This document shows positions 46,320 to 58,860 of a DNA stretch of 64,000 nucleotides, one piece after another (position 1 is the stretch's first letter; every line of letters starts with the position of its first letter). Source of the stretch: Chamaecrista fasciculata. Its lineage: Eukaryota > Streptophyta > Magnoliopsida > Fabales > Fabaceae. The DNA is taken from NCBI GenBank assembly GCA_003254925.1, contig QANZ01019100.1:457300-521299 (forward strand). Reading direction: 5' to 3'. Under the pieces are notes generated by a model that had not been told where the DNA came from, searched no databases, and worked only from the letters and a program-made list of their open reading frames with translations. Both the position numbers and the translations under genes were made by a program.

Positions 46320-48105
46320 CTGGCAAGTGACCTCTATTTTGTGTCCAATCGTTTCGGCCCAATTATATTCTATAGCGATTTGATCCAAATGTTTCGTTTC
46401 TGCTCATTGTGGTATGTAAATATTATTGAAAGGCCCAAAGAACACATGCAGACATATGTATGTATGTGTCATGTCATCACTTCACCATCCAACGTTGCTT
46501 CGTTTTATAATTTGTGGCTGAAATGTGGTCATCGATCTACCTCCGTCCATTGACTAATAATGTGGGGGGAACATGGAAGCACATCATGACAAGTTTGCTA
46601 CATAGACATGCAAGTTCTTACAATAATGATAATAAGATATTTAATATTTTTAGAGGAAAATAGGATGAAGATCGAAGACCATAAACAGAAGAGAGATGAT
46701 GTTTTAAAATCATTCTTGAAATAATTAATGAGGTAGTTATCATTTCCTGTCATCTGTTTTATGCTTCTATCCAATTCTTTTATTGGGTTTGTTGAATATA
46801 TTTCTAATTAATGAGGTGTAGCTGTGGACATCGGTGGATCTCTCCATAGTCCGAAATAAACAAATAAAAAGACTCGGTTATCTGACCAAAAAAAAAAAAG
46901 AATCGGTTAAACTTTCCGAGACTCACGCTTTGAAGGTCATGGTTACTTGGTTAGTACAGGCCCCTCATCCACAAGTTTGTGACCATTTTATAGGATTGGA
47001 TTGCAGTCACAAAGTTCAAAAGTAACCTCATCTAGTCATCAATTCGATTTGAAATTGCATAGTGTGGATTAGTTCTTGATGTTGGTAGCACACTAGCACC
47101 TATCCCCAGACCCCCAACGTTGATTACTTGATTAAATAACAAATACTAGTAAGCAATTTCTTAATTAGTGGATGTCTATATATATATGGCTTTTAATCTT
47201 TATTCCGAATGGCGGGGTCTAGCTAGCTAGTAGATGTTTCCATTTTGACCAATATCAGAAAGTAGACGTTCCATATATGAAATATGAAATAATTAAATAA
47301 TGCAGAGAGGAAGGGGCCTCCATTTACATTACTTTTCCCGTCCATGTTTTAGGTATTGCTTTTCTTTTCTTTTTTTTTTTTAAAAAAAGACATGAGCTTG
47401 AAAGGTCATGGTTTAGGTGTTGGACATTGGAGAATGGAGAGAGGAGTGAGGAGGACTACTCCCCCACATAATGATGATGGATGGAGAATTATGGAACACA
47501 CAAAGAAATAATAGGTTTGACTGACTACCACCTAATCTCGAGAATAAAATTGAAGAAGAAAGAAAGAATTATTGCCTAACAAGAAAAGGGCAGCAGCATC
47601 GATCATGTCTCCAGCTTCTAACTCGGAAAGTGAAGAAGCCTTTTGCGAATATCATAATTCCCTAGTACTCTCAACTTCATTAAAAGCACTTGCTCATCAG
47701 CATAATAAACAGCTTTCATTAGAAGCAATAATGAGTAATCTCGTATCAGTAACCAATAAAGCTTCCCAAACTTCGAAAAAAGAATCTCGATTTTCCATTA
47801 CCAATTTGCTGTCTCCACTATGGCACGCACTATCACTCATTCTCTATAATTTCATGCCTTATGCTTATCACCCCCCAGGCCCCATCCATCCCCATCACCT
47901 CAAAAGCTGCCTCAATTCAACATTAATCCAAATAATTGGTGCTTGTGCTCGCTAACAAAACAAATACTTTTTCTTTTTCCTTCTTTTCGAATGAATGCAT
48001 CTTTTTTAAACAATAAATAACAGGTGGCAGAAAATTACAAGTGGATTATGTGCACTCCACGGGATTACATGTAGTGGCATCACATGAGTCTCACGTGAGC
48101 TAGTA
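46320..48105. other. Intergenic DNA
   Basis: No gene was recognised. The open frame at 47572-47955 has only a TTG at its start, a first ATG at about 47605, and no family I know. It is probably chance. A micro-insertion is at 46871-46909. Confidence 0.4.
46871..46909 (+). mobile_element. Micro-insertion in a 10-bp direct repeat
   Basis: GACTCGGTTA (46871-46880) and GAATCGGTTA (46900-46909), one mismatch, flank TCTGACC followed by twelve As. Confidence 0.5.
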
Positions 48106-50317
48106 TTATTCATTATGGGGATGATTCTGCTGCTTGTGTCGTTGGTGGACTCGTCCTTTACGTCTATCCACAACCGTTGATTCATGCGAATCACACACTT
48201 GCGTTTTGAACTTGCAACCAAATTTCTTTCTCCAGCCCCCACTTCCTTCTTGTGGGCCCGGCTTATCAATCTTCTCGATCACTTTCTTCATTGATGAACA
48301 CTCACGTTCCAGCTGATGCACCCGCGTCCTCATGCTATCCATGTCCAACCGCAGCACCTGATTCTCCCTCACCGCTACCCGCCACGTGTTGCTGTTGCTA
48401 TCGTGCGCACCTTCTGTTATTTCTCCGCCCTCCGCCGCCGCCTCCGTCGCCATTAGGGTCCCCGCGATTGCGTGTCTCAGCTGAAGCTGTTCGAAGAATA
48501 ACACTTGAACCACTGCTCTTAATGGAAGCCTTTCGTTCTGTGCTGCGTGAGTGCACGCTTCTAGTGTTAGCTTCTGACAGTCTAGCACTCCGCAAATCCT
48601 ATCCCTGTCTGCCTCCGATATCCATGGATGTGCCTACAATTGAGGAACAAGAATATTTCAGTGTAGTTGAGATTTACAACAGAATTCGAGTCAATGGATT
48701 TTAGTTACCTTGAGATAGACATCAACGGCGCGGTAAAGACCGTCATCGAATAGTCTGGCCTGATCGGGAAGAGAGATAGCGAAACTGTAGAATTTCTCAG
48801 GCTTCAGATTTGCATCGGATGCTATCTCGGAGAGATAGCCGTCGATTAGTTTTCCCACAAGCATCAACGCCGGAGACCTAGGTACACCGTCATCTCCGTC
48901 GGTTGCAGCAGCGATTCTTCCTTCTAAACCGGCCAAGAAGTGAGCTAAAATCCTCTCTACACAATCAACATCGTAGAGCGTTTCATTTAGATACGAATAG
49001 CTCGGTATGAGTAATTCGTCCAGCGTAGCTTCTTCGAGCTGTGAACCTATCTTCTTCTCCAATGCATCTCTGCACGCTTCAGAAGCGTTCAATATATTGG
49101 CCGTTCGCAATAATCCGAACAGAAACCTCGTTGCCATTGAAGACCTGGAGGTCTGCTCCAATGGCAGACTCGAAATTATGAACTCTAACAGCTCTTTCTG
49201 TTCTGCCTCTGAAGCTACAGACGAAGAAGACGACGATGGCTTCCGACTCGACCTTGAAACACCTGGAATGTATTTCTTTGCATAATACATAAGGCAGCTC
49301 TCTATGATCTCTGGACTCAAATCTGCCTCTCTCATGGCAAGAATCAATTGCTTGAACAAGGGCAAACTCAGGAGCCCTAGATCCTCAAACCACGAGTCCC
49401 CTCTAGGGACGGCCTTTCTTCTTCCTCCAGCCTCAATTCCATTCCACAAGATCTGCTTGGACAAAGAACTCCGAGTGGCTGCATCGTTGGCTCCGGCGTC
49501 ATTCACCGGCCAACCGAACAAAGCCGGATCGGCCGACGACGCTCTGGAAACAATGGAATCTATGCACCTCTGCGTAATAGCAACAGCCTCTGCCAGAGGC
49601 ATCAAGCGCTCACAAGATTTTAGGGTTTTGATGGAGTCCTTGATGCTCTTGAGCACAGACTGAGATAAGAATCTCTCCGTCTTGGAGATGAGGTTATCTT
49701 CAGAGTACTCTTCAGTCATCTCAAGAAACTCACCGGCACAACGGAGTAAAGCCACATTGGAAGCGGACAAATCGATTTTGACGCCGTAGCAGAATTTGGC
49801 AGCCATCTCGAAGGTCTCGGAGCCGCCAGGGAAGTCCGTGAACGTTATGTGGCAGTGTTCTTCCACAATTTCGTCTTCTTCCTCTGTTTCTTCGATGCCA
49901 GATGTTTGGAGTCTAGATGCAGAGGGATGATTTGATTCCTGCTCAGCTATCAGCTGGTGAATCTTTCGACTTCTTGACATCAGAGGAAACTGATACATCA
50001 CAGACAAATTTCAGACAACAAGGTAATGAAAAGAATATTGTCGATACTGAAATTGGGTGTGCAGGTGTATGTATAAGAAGATTCGTATTCTCTTCTAGCT
50101 CAGTCTCACCTTGTGAAGATGGAAGCTCATGTCGTCAACCTCGATAACAATGTCGCTGGGCAATCCGTTCGTGCAGAACCTGAAAAGAAAAATTGTGAAA
50201 AATCTTAGGGAAATGGTAAAATATGAAAGCAGAATAAGAAGAGATTTTCAAGGAGAAAGAGAAGTATCCATCAGACCATGCTTGCCCTTTGGAGCTGGAC
50301 TTCTCCGCTGATGACAT
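48106..50317 (-). CDS. NPH3 family protein with BTB/POZ domain
   Basis: Four exons (50277-50317, 50110-50179, 48709-49989, 48106-48633) give 639 residues, the usual length. The BTB/POZ domain spans roughly residues 14-120: [39 protein letters not shown] and [20 protein letters not shown]. The NPH3 domain follows: [73 protein letters not shown] and [20 protein letters not shown]. The C-terminus is a coiled coil ([20 protein letters not shown]) plus a basic tail. NPH3 proteins are plasma-membrane or cytosolic CUL3-ligase adaptors in phototropism, auxin transport or immunity. Which branch this belongs to is uncertain, so I give no symbol. Confidence 0.95.
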
Positions 50318-52266
50318 TTTCTCAGGAAAATCTGATTTCTCCAGAGATTTTAGAAGAAAGCCAGATCCATGAGAATCAGATGAATAGGAACGATGTCAGT
50401 CGAAGGGGAATCCGAAGACACTGAAAACTTTGGAAATATATGAGAGATTGTCCAGTGAGGAGTGTGAGGAAGATAAATGAACAAAAATTGATGAAGGCCC
50501 TGAGTCGTACAAGTCTTGAAGCGGGTGAAATGGACTTGACTTGCACAACCAATTGGAAAAATGGAGAAAGGATTAGAACGAAAGATATTGTTTGTTTGTG
50601 CTTTCTGTTGAGGTTTTATGAATGAGCAGAAGAAAAGAAAAACATTAAAAGAAAAAGGTAAAAACAGAATGGAATCCACACACTCAAACCGGACAAATGG
50701 GCCATGAACAAATTCCTAAAAAGGGGATCATATTTGATCGTTTTCCTTCCTTTACCAATACTTCTTTTCTTTTGAATCAGATCAGAATCTCACCTACTGT
50801 TTCCCTCTTTCTCTCTGATGACTTAAAAGTGGGCAGATGGTCCTAATGAAAAAGGGATGCCTTTGATGAGGGCTCTCTTCTTTTTGAGGTGGATGATGAA
50901 CTTTCCTCTCAAGGCTACAGAAGAGATGAAATTCATATTCACCTATTAGCCAATATTGCAATGCTTGCCAACCAGGTTCTATATATTGCTTTTGCTGTAA
51001 ATAAAGGCATCTTTTCTAAATCAGAATTATAATTTTCTGACCTCTTTAGCCTTCATATGGTTCACTCACTCCAACTATTTAATTGACTTTGGCGTTACAT
51101 TCAACTGAACCAAAGATTAGCGCAATGGATTATGGAATAGATTTTTTTTTATTATTATCATTCTAGCGTTAAAAGGCTCGTCAAATTGCCACTGGGGTAT
51201 AAATACTAAATACTAAATACTAAATAGTCATATGTAGCCCCCAAAAAGTTGCTCAATATGGATCTTTACATTTGTTTTGGGGCAAAAGGGATCTTTTCAT
51301 CCTTATTGTGGATGTATGGAAGCTTTCAAATTCTCTTCATCTTGGTTTCAGATATTTGCATGTTAATGCTTCAAAATGAAAACTAGCTAGCGCCTGATCC
51401 TTCTTTCCCTATGATTTATAGATCCTTTTTTATTGAGTAGACAGCCATTTCAGGGTACATAATTCAACTTGAGATTGCTGAAAATGTGGACAAATGTTAC
51501 GTTATTGGAAAAATAATTCCCATGGGAGTGAAAGGTAAGAAAAACGTAATGCAATGGTCAAAACAAACCCCACTTGCTCCGTATGAGTTTCAAACGCTTT
51601 TGAAGTTTGAATGAAATGGAATGTTGGAAGGATGACAAATTAATGGGAATGTGGAAAATAGGTGTATTCATTAGTATGGGCTTTTTCACGTGTTTGGGCA
51701 TATCTCATTGCTCAATAATGGAAAACACCAGTTAAAGACAAACCAAAAAATCTGAGTCCCAATAATGTGAGAAGATGAAGTGGGGTTTGTACGATTACAG
51801 TAATGGTGTTTTGATTTCTGAGGTCCAAACATAATTAGTGGTTATTTTTACAACTTCTAGTCCGTCGAAATTTCAAACTTGCCTCCCTCTTTAAGCCATA
51901 GATAAGGTCACAAGGCAAGAATGAGCGTTGTTGAGAAACGGAGCACAAAACCGTGACATTAGAATAAAAAACAATAATAATAAATCTCAGAAGCGTAATG
52001 CGCCAAATTGAAGCCTTTGAACTTTGATAGTCCAGTCCAGCACAAGAGTAGAGGAATTTGTTTATTATTAATTGGTCCATTAACATAGGAAAACACGAAG
52101 GTTGATGTTGGTCAGTATATACTATATAGTATTAAGTTTAACTTGACCAACCGTATATGAGTACATGGCAATATATAGTGCATTATCATTATTAAATATC
52201 TTCTCCCAAGCACTTGCGAGTAACTTAGGATAGGATTGTCCTGGATCGGGATCGGACTTGTATATC
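50318..52266. other. NPH3 upstream region and intergenic DNA
   Basis: No further gene was seen. A short tandem (ATACTAA-like, about 51200-51226) is present. Open frames at 50350-50679 and 51835-52086 are not supported. Confidence 0.4.
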
Positions 52267-52608
52267 CTACATAATCCACAACAAAAGTACAACAGCTATC
52301 ACAGAACAGCATCCGATGCCAAGGATAGGAGGATTTCTATTGCCTGCAGAAAGCAACATTAAGAAAAAGCAAACCTCATCTTTTTCATTACGAATTAGTA
52401 TTTATTGATCGAACATTCGGAGTCCAATAATGATATAATGAATACCTTTGGGGTTGAGGGGATTGGAAGAAAGTATAGCAAGGCCAGGCCATGGGCGGCA
52501 CATGCAGTGCATTCCCTCGTCGATGCTGTGATACAGTGTGGTCAAGTGCTTCCCACATCCCCCCCATCCATACTTGCCACACTTGTTGCAATCTACCTTA
52601 TAACACAT
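52267..52608 (-). CDS. Small cysteine-rich protein with C-terminal membrane anchor
   Basis: Two exons (52446-52608 and 52267-52343) joined across a 102-bp GT-AG intron encode 79 residues. Exon one carries a compact Cys/His motif: C7-x2-C10, GWGGCGKH (C18, H21), then H34-C35-x-C37 followed by RPWPG. I know a similar 'CxKCxxYGWGGCGKH...HCxCRxWPG' pattern from small uncharacterised plant proteins, but no function. Exon two adds a short polar linker and a hydrophobic tail (ILGIGCCSVIAVVLLLWIM), so the spliced protein looks tail-anchored with the Cys/His module in the cytosol. A TATA box (52653-52664) lies about 45-55 bp before the ATG, supporting this start. Without splicing the frame would read through the donor and the membrane segment would be missed. 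Confidence 0.75.
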
Positions 52609-52652
52609 ATTAATGCTTCCAATTCTTCTTTAATTTGTTGCCTCAACTCACC

Positions 52653-52664
52653 TATATTTATATA
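52653..52664 (-). promoter_or_regulatory. TATA box of the small cysteine-rich protein gene
   Basis: TATATAAATATA on the minus strand, 45-56 bp upstream of the ATG at 52608. It predicts a leader of only about 20 nt. Confidence 0.55.
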
Positions 52665-52669
52665 TGCAT

Positions 52670-53776
52670 CACTGCTCCTCCATCTCTAATTCTACTTTGT
52701 ACTCATCACCGGGCCCCTTAATTCTTTCTAATAACACATGTCTTCATAAATCATCTCACCACTCACCACTGAAGGTAACGCTTTTCATTGTTTGTAACTT
52801 TGTATACTACTATACTGTTCCATTGCGTGCTTGGAATTTACACCCACACCCACTATTTCCACATAGACGTATTCTTCCCCTTGCTCTTTTTATTTGTTTT
52901 TTTTTAGAATATACTATCTAACCCTTAAATTTATATCAAATTTATAAATAAATATTAACAATTTAGTACCTATGATAATTTGATTTCTCAATTTGAACTG
53001 ATATTATATTTTTTATTCTTAAATTTATATTGAATTTGTAGTTTTTTAAAATTTTCTAAATTTGATTCAAAAATCATCCCGTTAACAATTATAATATACT
53101 AAAAATTAAATTATATATTTTCATTATTCAAAAAAAAATTGTTTTATTTTTATATTTCACATATACAAGGCAGGAAACGTAGGCGGCGCCAGCAATGCAA
53201 GGGTTATATTTAATAATTTCATAGAACAAGCATACCTAATGTCGGAATAGTGTACTAGAATATAACGTTATCAAAAACAATTGGTTGGAGAATATTTGAC
53301 ATACGAGATATTTAGAAAAGCGTTATACTTATCCACTACAAAGTACAAACCCCAATTATATAATTTTTTTTTCTCCCAACAAATGGTTAATTGGAACTAG
53401 ACTATACCCAATTGACTACACGGTAATCCCTACAGTTCATGATACTCAGACGGAGCATATTACAGTAATTATCATCTAAGTACATAGACAACACCTCCAA
53501 ACATTCAGCAGGAACATAACTCCACTCGGGACAGGAAAGTGTATATAGCAGTCGACAGTGTTCAACATAATTGAAAACAATTCCGCGGTTTTAGTAGGAG
53601 TACAAGACAAGTAGACAACTAGTGATAGATCATTTAGAAGCCTGGCATGGAATAGTACAAATCTCCTACAAACATCCAATCTTGCAGCTTGTCAGAATTT
53701 ATCCTACGAGTACTTGGAAGAGCGACCAAGATGTAATACTCTTCCCAACGAAAATCTTCTACATTACCAAAATAGA
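52670..53776. other. Intergenic DNA
   Basis: No gene was recognised. The part from about 53460 should hold the 3' UTR of the NASP gene. Confidence 0.4.
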
Positions 53777-56700
53777 TCAAGAGGTCATGACATCACCGTT
53801 ATCTTTGGATTCTACAGCTGGTTTCTTCGCTGTGTTTGTTTCAGCCATATTGACACTTGAAGTTCGCTTGACACCTCTTCCTACCACTCCAAGGTGTGTG
53901 ACTCCTCCAGCAGATCCATTTGTATGAGCAGTGGAAGCAGTTGGAGAGTCAAAACCTTCACCGCTGTTAGCAGTACCCATCTGTGAAGAGCTCATTACTC
54001 CTGATGATGATGGCTTCCCAGCACCAGCCTTGGCAGCTGCTAATCCTAGAATCTCAGAGAGGATTGATTTTGGGTTTGAAACTAGCTGATGCAGATCTTC
54101 AAGCTGCAAGATTCCCAAGATTCTCACAATGATACGAAAACTAACAACAGGCATAAAATAAATTAAAGATCTTTACAAGTTTATATAATCTACCTTCCTT
54201 TCCAGCTCGCTTGAGAGATCTGTGAGGGTATCAATCTCTGCTTGTTTTTCTGCAATTGGGTTATCAGACTCAGATGAAGATATTGATTCTGAGAGAATCT
54301 TTACATCATTTGTAAGGCGAAGTATTCGCTCCTTGCAAACAGAAGAAGCCTTCTGGCAATATGGAATTGCTTCTTCAGGCCTAGAACCAACCTCCAGACA
54401 CAAACATATACGGAAATTTCTGTATTCACCAGTTAAAGTTGTCAACTGTGGATCCCTAAATTGCAGTTTTCAGTAATCAGTGCACATAGCAATTTATTGC
54501 AACATCCTAAATTGATTCATTTATCTCAAACATTTACACAAGGTTAAGTCTAGTCACTTCAGTTAAGTCAAATCACATCTGAAAACAAGGATACAAGTCA
54601 GCAATTTTTCGATTGTCAGGTTCAACCAGCTGCTCTAGGATGGACAATGCCTTCTTGTAATCGCTGAGAGAAGTTTCGAAATCCTCTGTACAGAACACAG
54701 TAAAGAAAAAAAAAATCCAATTTTTAGCAAGATTCAGAAACTTACTACCCATTCTTTTATTTATTTTTAGGTGGGGAGGGTAGACAGAAGGGGTAGGATT
54801 ATCAGTCAAACTAAACATAAATGCATGTAAAGACCTCTTTCCAATGCAACATCTGCCAGGGTTGATAATATGTCCACATGTTCAATTGTATTGCCAGAGT
54901 GCTTTTCAACAATGGCTCTGGCAACATCAAGCATTTTCCAGGCCAAATCCAGGTCAGACTCATCCTCATCAGCTTCAGCTTCAGCCAAGTCATCATCATC
55001 ACTTTCCTTGGCAACTTCCTCATCTTCTTTTGTGGAAACTGTTCCAAAAAGCAAGTTCAGACAACAACACCTTGGGTCATGGAAGTGAAATAATTATCCC
55101 AAAACTCAAAGGTAAAAATGTATAATGCAATATACTACTATACAACTACAGAATGATTGAATGCTATAATAGATTCACTGTATTTGACAAGTAACATAAT
55201 TACACTCAGAGTCTACTGCCAACAATCTGAGAAGACACAATTACATATTTGTACTCTCAAGTATCCAGTGCGATATACACTGACCACGAGCTTCTAGATT
55301 GTACCATCATGTTCAAGTCTTTCACTGTGGGCATTTTGCATGTGTGATAATTAGAAGACAGAACGGCCTAATTAGAATACATAAAGTAGAACGTATCATA
55401 TAACCAGTGCCCCGTGGTGATGCTCCACTTCCAATCCTATCATGCCACTTTGCCACTTCATCTAAATTTTAGTTTTCTATATCTGAGTTGCTCCACAACT
55501 CAGCAGATGCAACAAATGCGTCAGAATTTGCAAATGATTGCATCTAACTACAAATATATTATTCTAAAGATGATACAGGCTTCTTTAGACCCTAACAGAA
55601 GCTCATCTTTAGGACATACGTCAAGAAATACCTTACTATACCTCATTTTTGGGACATAGGCCCCCCAAAAAAAAAAAGCCAAATGCAAAAACTCCAATTG
55701 CTATGCTCTCTATGAAGGTATGGATGCTCAGAAGTCGGAGCTGGAGCCATGTTATCACTCAGACACAAAAGGACTGGAAGAAAATTAATATCACAACTCT
55801 AACTAGAAGGTAAATCTAGCAGGTATCTGTCTATCCTTCTCTTTATCACTATTCCTCTTTCTCTTGCCATGCTCAAGGATAAAAACAGGTGAATGCAAAC
55901 TACCTAAAGCACATTATACAGAAAAAATGCCATCTCATGAACCCAAAGTTATTGACCACAGCTACCAGTAAGGGGTTGGTCCAAGTGGTAAGTGACTTGG
56001 TATTGCTTAAGCAAAAGTCCAAGTTTAAGACCTTGTGAATGCAGTTATCCTTGTTGAGAAACTCTCCTACCATAGCCAGGTGCACTATGTATTTGGATTA
56101 GTCAGTGCAAAGTCCTAGATACCAGGTGGGCAACCAAAATAAAATTATTGACCACAATTTAATATAGTAACTCTAAATGGAAAGGACAGATCATAGATAT
56201 TCTTCCCTACCCTCAATCAGTCTTAATATCAGTGATTGGTGATAGAAGCAGGAAATGCAGGCCGAAACAGCACATTAAACAGAAAACATGCCATCTCAAG
56301 AAGCCAGCGTTTGTTCTTCTAGGAAACAATGTCTATAAGACATATAATATCAATCAACATCATGGCACCATGGGAAAAAATGCAATACAGGAGCACTTTT
56401 GACACATTGAAGATGAAAAAGTGAACAACAGTTAAAACTATAGATCAATATACACTAGAAGTAACATTCACCATCATCTAATGCTGCATCCTTGTTATTT
56501 GAATCCGCATCCAGCTCAACATTGCTCGAAACAGATGTTGTGGAAGATTCAGCCACAGAATTCTTAACAGATCCATCTTTAGTGGAGCCTTGCTGAGATT
56601 CAACCCCCTTCTTGGGAACATCAGCCAAAGGATCAGCTTCCTCTTGAGCCTTGTATAGTAGTGCACACCCATATTTGTAGTATGTCTGAACACACTCAGG

Positions 56701-57501
56701 AGCAAGCTCACCGAAATTGGCAACTCTATTTTGATTAAAACAATCAAAGAAGGACATTGTAAGAGGTTTTGAAACAAGGACAAGCACACACCATTAAAAT
56801 TTTCAACTTTCTTTAACCAAAATGTTGGGTAAGAAGCCAAAATGAGAGTTGGAAAATATCTACCCACGGGTTTACAAAAATGACTGCAGTAAAAATAATT
56901 TAACGACAGATAGCTATAAAATTAGATAATACAGTTCAACCAATAAACATTCTATATTAAAAAGTAAACTGGATAATAATATGGTCTAGAGAATCAAGCA
57001 CATAATCAATAATGTGAAGCAGTGTGAAGAAAGCTTAATTGAAAAATGAAAGGAAAAGAATCAGTGTGAAGCAGTTCTTGCGGTTTCTATAGAAACTGAA
57101 TTCCAAAGAAACACCAAAGAGTGGAATTTAGCAGCAACCAAAGAAAAAGAAAAACAGCAAAGACTCAACCTGATCTCCAGAGCACGGCTAAAGTTCTCAG
57201 CTGCCTCACTGAAATCGTTCTCTTTCATAGCCTTGTATCCCTCTTCCATCAACTCGTCCGCGTACTCGAGTGTCTTCTCATGATCGGCGTCGGGCACTGG
57301 AGCAGAAGTTTCAGCGGCGTTTTGGCTAGTGTTAGCTGCTGATTCTGTAGCGGTCAGAGCGCCAGACTCCGATTCCGATGCAGCTTCGCCGGAGGCTTGG
57401 TTTTTGTCATGTCCATTGTTGTTTAGGGTTTCCTCAACCTTTTCGGGTTCGGCTTGTACGGCCATAGTGACTGAAATTTCAGATGGTGGAGCTTCTTCCA
57501 T
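53777..57501 (-). CDS. NASP: NASP-type histone H3/H4 chaperone (SHNi-TPR protein)
   Basis: Six exons (57170-57501, 56472-56725, 54835-55038, 54595-54685, 54194-54419, 53777-54103) give 477 residues, close to plant NASP. An acidic N-terminus precedes a TPR (EYADELMEEGYKAMKENDFS, EAAENFSRALEIR). Next comes VANFGELAPECVQTYYKYGC. A long acidic insert (KEDEEVAKESDDDDLAEAEA) splits the second repeat, as in the N1/N2/Hif1 family. The SHNi-TPR follows: DLDLAWKMLDVARAIVEKHS, EDFETSLSDYKKALSILEQL, NFRICLCLEVGSRPEEAIPY. A coiled coil (ISSSESDNPIAEKQAEIDTL) leads to a basic tail with a nuclear-localisation-like GRGVKRTSSVNM. NASP binds H3 monomers and H3-H4 and buffers histone supply. Confidence 0.96.
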
Positions 57502-57704
57502 CGAGTTTTGGTTCAGAAGAGTGGGAAGAGAGAAAATACTCTCGTCTTTTGAGTTTTGAAGTTCGAGGGTTTGTGCGGGTTTCTCTCTTCTGCGTGTTCT
57601 TCAAAAACCACTTCGGGCGCAAAATGATACTGAATTCTGATACTGATTCATACCCGAAAGGCCGAAACATTTGGGTCGGAAAGAGATATCTGAATAAATC
57701 ATTT

Positions 57705-57749
57705 CACTCGAATCCTTTTTTGTTTTGGTAGGCACTTGAATCCTTTTTT
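57705..57749 (-). mobile_element. Micro-insertion in a 17-bp direct repeat
   Basis: CACTCGAATCCTTTTTT (57705-57721) and CACTTGAATCCTTTTTT (57733-57749), one mismatch, flank 11 bp that read CCTACCAAAAC on the minus strand. The poly(A) merges with the A-rich target. Confidence 0.45.
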
Positions 57750-57776
57750 AATTAAAAAAAATAACTTACACCACCC

Positions 57777-57839
57777 GAATCCTTTTAGGAGTTTTTTTTT
57801 TATAGCCCGAGAAAACAGGATTTTTGGAATCCTTTTAGG
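57777..57839 (-). mobile_element. Micro-insertion in a 13-bp direct repeat
   Basis: GAATCCTTTTAGG at 57777-57789 and 57827-57839 (perfect) flanks 37 bp. On the minus strand they end CGGGCTATAAAAAAAAAACT. The target word overlaps in sequence with the neighbouring micro-insertion (GAATCCTTTT), so the site was hit or duplicated twice. Confidence 0.55.
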
Positions 57840-58025
57840 TATTAAGAGTTGCTGCCTAGAAGAAATCAAGACGTTTGGCGATATTACGAAACTAAAAAAA
57901 TAAAATTTCATTTTCTTTTGCTAAAAAAGAAAGAAGTAGATTTTTTAAAGAAAAAAATATAATATGATAAATTTAATATTCCAATTCCAATAATAAATAA
58001 ATCAACGAATTGGTTTTTTTTTTTT

Positions 58026-58707
58026 NNNNNNNNNNNNNNNNNNNNNNNNNNNNNNNNNNNNNNNNNNNNNNNNNNNNNNNNNNNNNNNNNNNNNNNNNNN
58101 NNNNNNNNNNNNNNNNNNNNNNNNNNNNNNNNNNNNNNNNNNNNNNNNNNNNNNNNNNNNNNNNNNNNNNNNNNNNNNNNNNNNNNNNNNNNNNNNNNNN
58201 NNNNNNNNNNNNNNNNNNNNNNNNNNNNNNNNNNNNNNNNNNNNNNNNNNNNNNNNNNNNNNNNNNNNNNNNNNNNNNNNNNNNNNNNNNNNNNNNNNNN
58301 NNNNNNNNNNNNNNNNNNNNNNNNNNNNNNNNNNNNNNNNNNNNNNNNNNNNNNNNNNNNNNNNNNNNNNNNNNNNNNNNNNNNNNNNNNNNNNNNNNNN
58401 NNNNNNNNNNNNNNNNNNNNNNNNNNNNNNNNNNNNNNNNNNNNNNNNNNNNNNNNNNNNNNNNNNNNNNNNNNNNNNNNNNNNNNNNNNNNNNNNNNNN
58501 NNNNNNNNNNNNNNNNNNNNNNNNNNNNNNNNNNNNNNNNNNNNNNNNNNNNNNNNNNNNNNNNNNNNNNNNNNNNNNNNNNNNNNNNNNNNNNNNNNNN
58601 NNNNNNNNNNNNNNNNNNNNNNNNNNNNNNNNNNNNNNNNNNNNNNNNNNNNNNNNNNNNNNNNNNNNNNNNNNNNNNNNNNNNNNNNNNNNNNNNNNNN
58701 NNNNNNN
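58026..58707. other. Assembly gap (N run)
   Basis: 682 Ns between a T run on the left and an A run on the right. The A run is the spacer of the palindromic array that follows, so the gap probably holds more copies. The two long open frames across it are artefacts. Confidence 1.
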
Positions 58708-58721
58708 AAAAAAAAAAAAAA

Positions 58722-58860
58722 CTTAAGGCGTTCCACGTGGAAATGCCTTAAGAAAATTAAAAAAAAATTCCCCAAGGTGTCTTAGGTGGAAATACCTTAT
58801 GGTAACTTTTTTAAAAAAACAAAAATAATCTTAAGGTATTTCCACGTAAAACACCTTAAG
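58722..58860. repeat. Tandem array of ~31-bp palindromes, ~54-bp period
   Basis: Three units are visible, at 58722-58752, about 58773-58803 and 58830-58860. The first is a near-perfect palindrome with arms CTTAAGGC / GCCTTAAG around TTCCACGTGGAA. The others are diverged versions. AT-rich, poly(A)-containing spacers of about 20-27 bp separate them. The array continues up to, and probably into, the N gap. Confidence 0.8.

Larger units (their letters stand above)
57502..58025. other. NASP upstream region
   Basis: Promoter and leader of NASP. Two micro-insertions (57705-57749 and 57777-57839) lie in series here. The region ends in a T run at the N gap. Confidence 0.45.

Noticed and set aside
47572..47955. 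127-codon open frame on the plus strand
   Set aside because: It has no ATG at its start and no recognisable domain, promoter or splice structure. Chance cannot be excluded.
48252..48704. 150-codon plus-strand frame opposite the NPH3 last exon
   Set aside because: It is an antisense shadow; the minus strand encodes the conserved NPH3 C-terminus.
54811..55125. Overlapping frames opposite and alongside NASP exon 3
   Set aside because: They are shadows of the acidic NASP insert; only one frame matches the family and closes with the splice sites.
58002..58775. Two open frames of over 230 codons across the second gap
   Set aside because: They are N runs with a few poly-lysine/phenylalanine codons from homopolymers.
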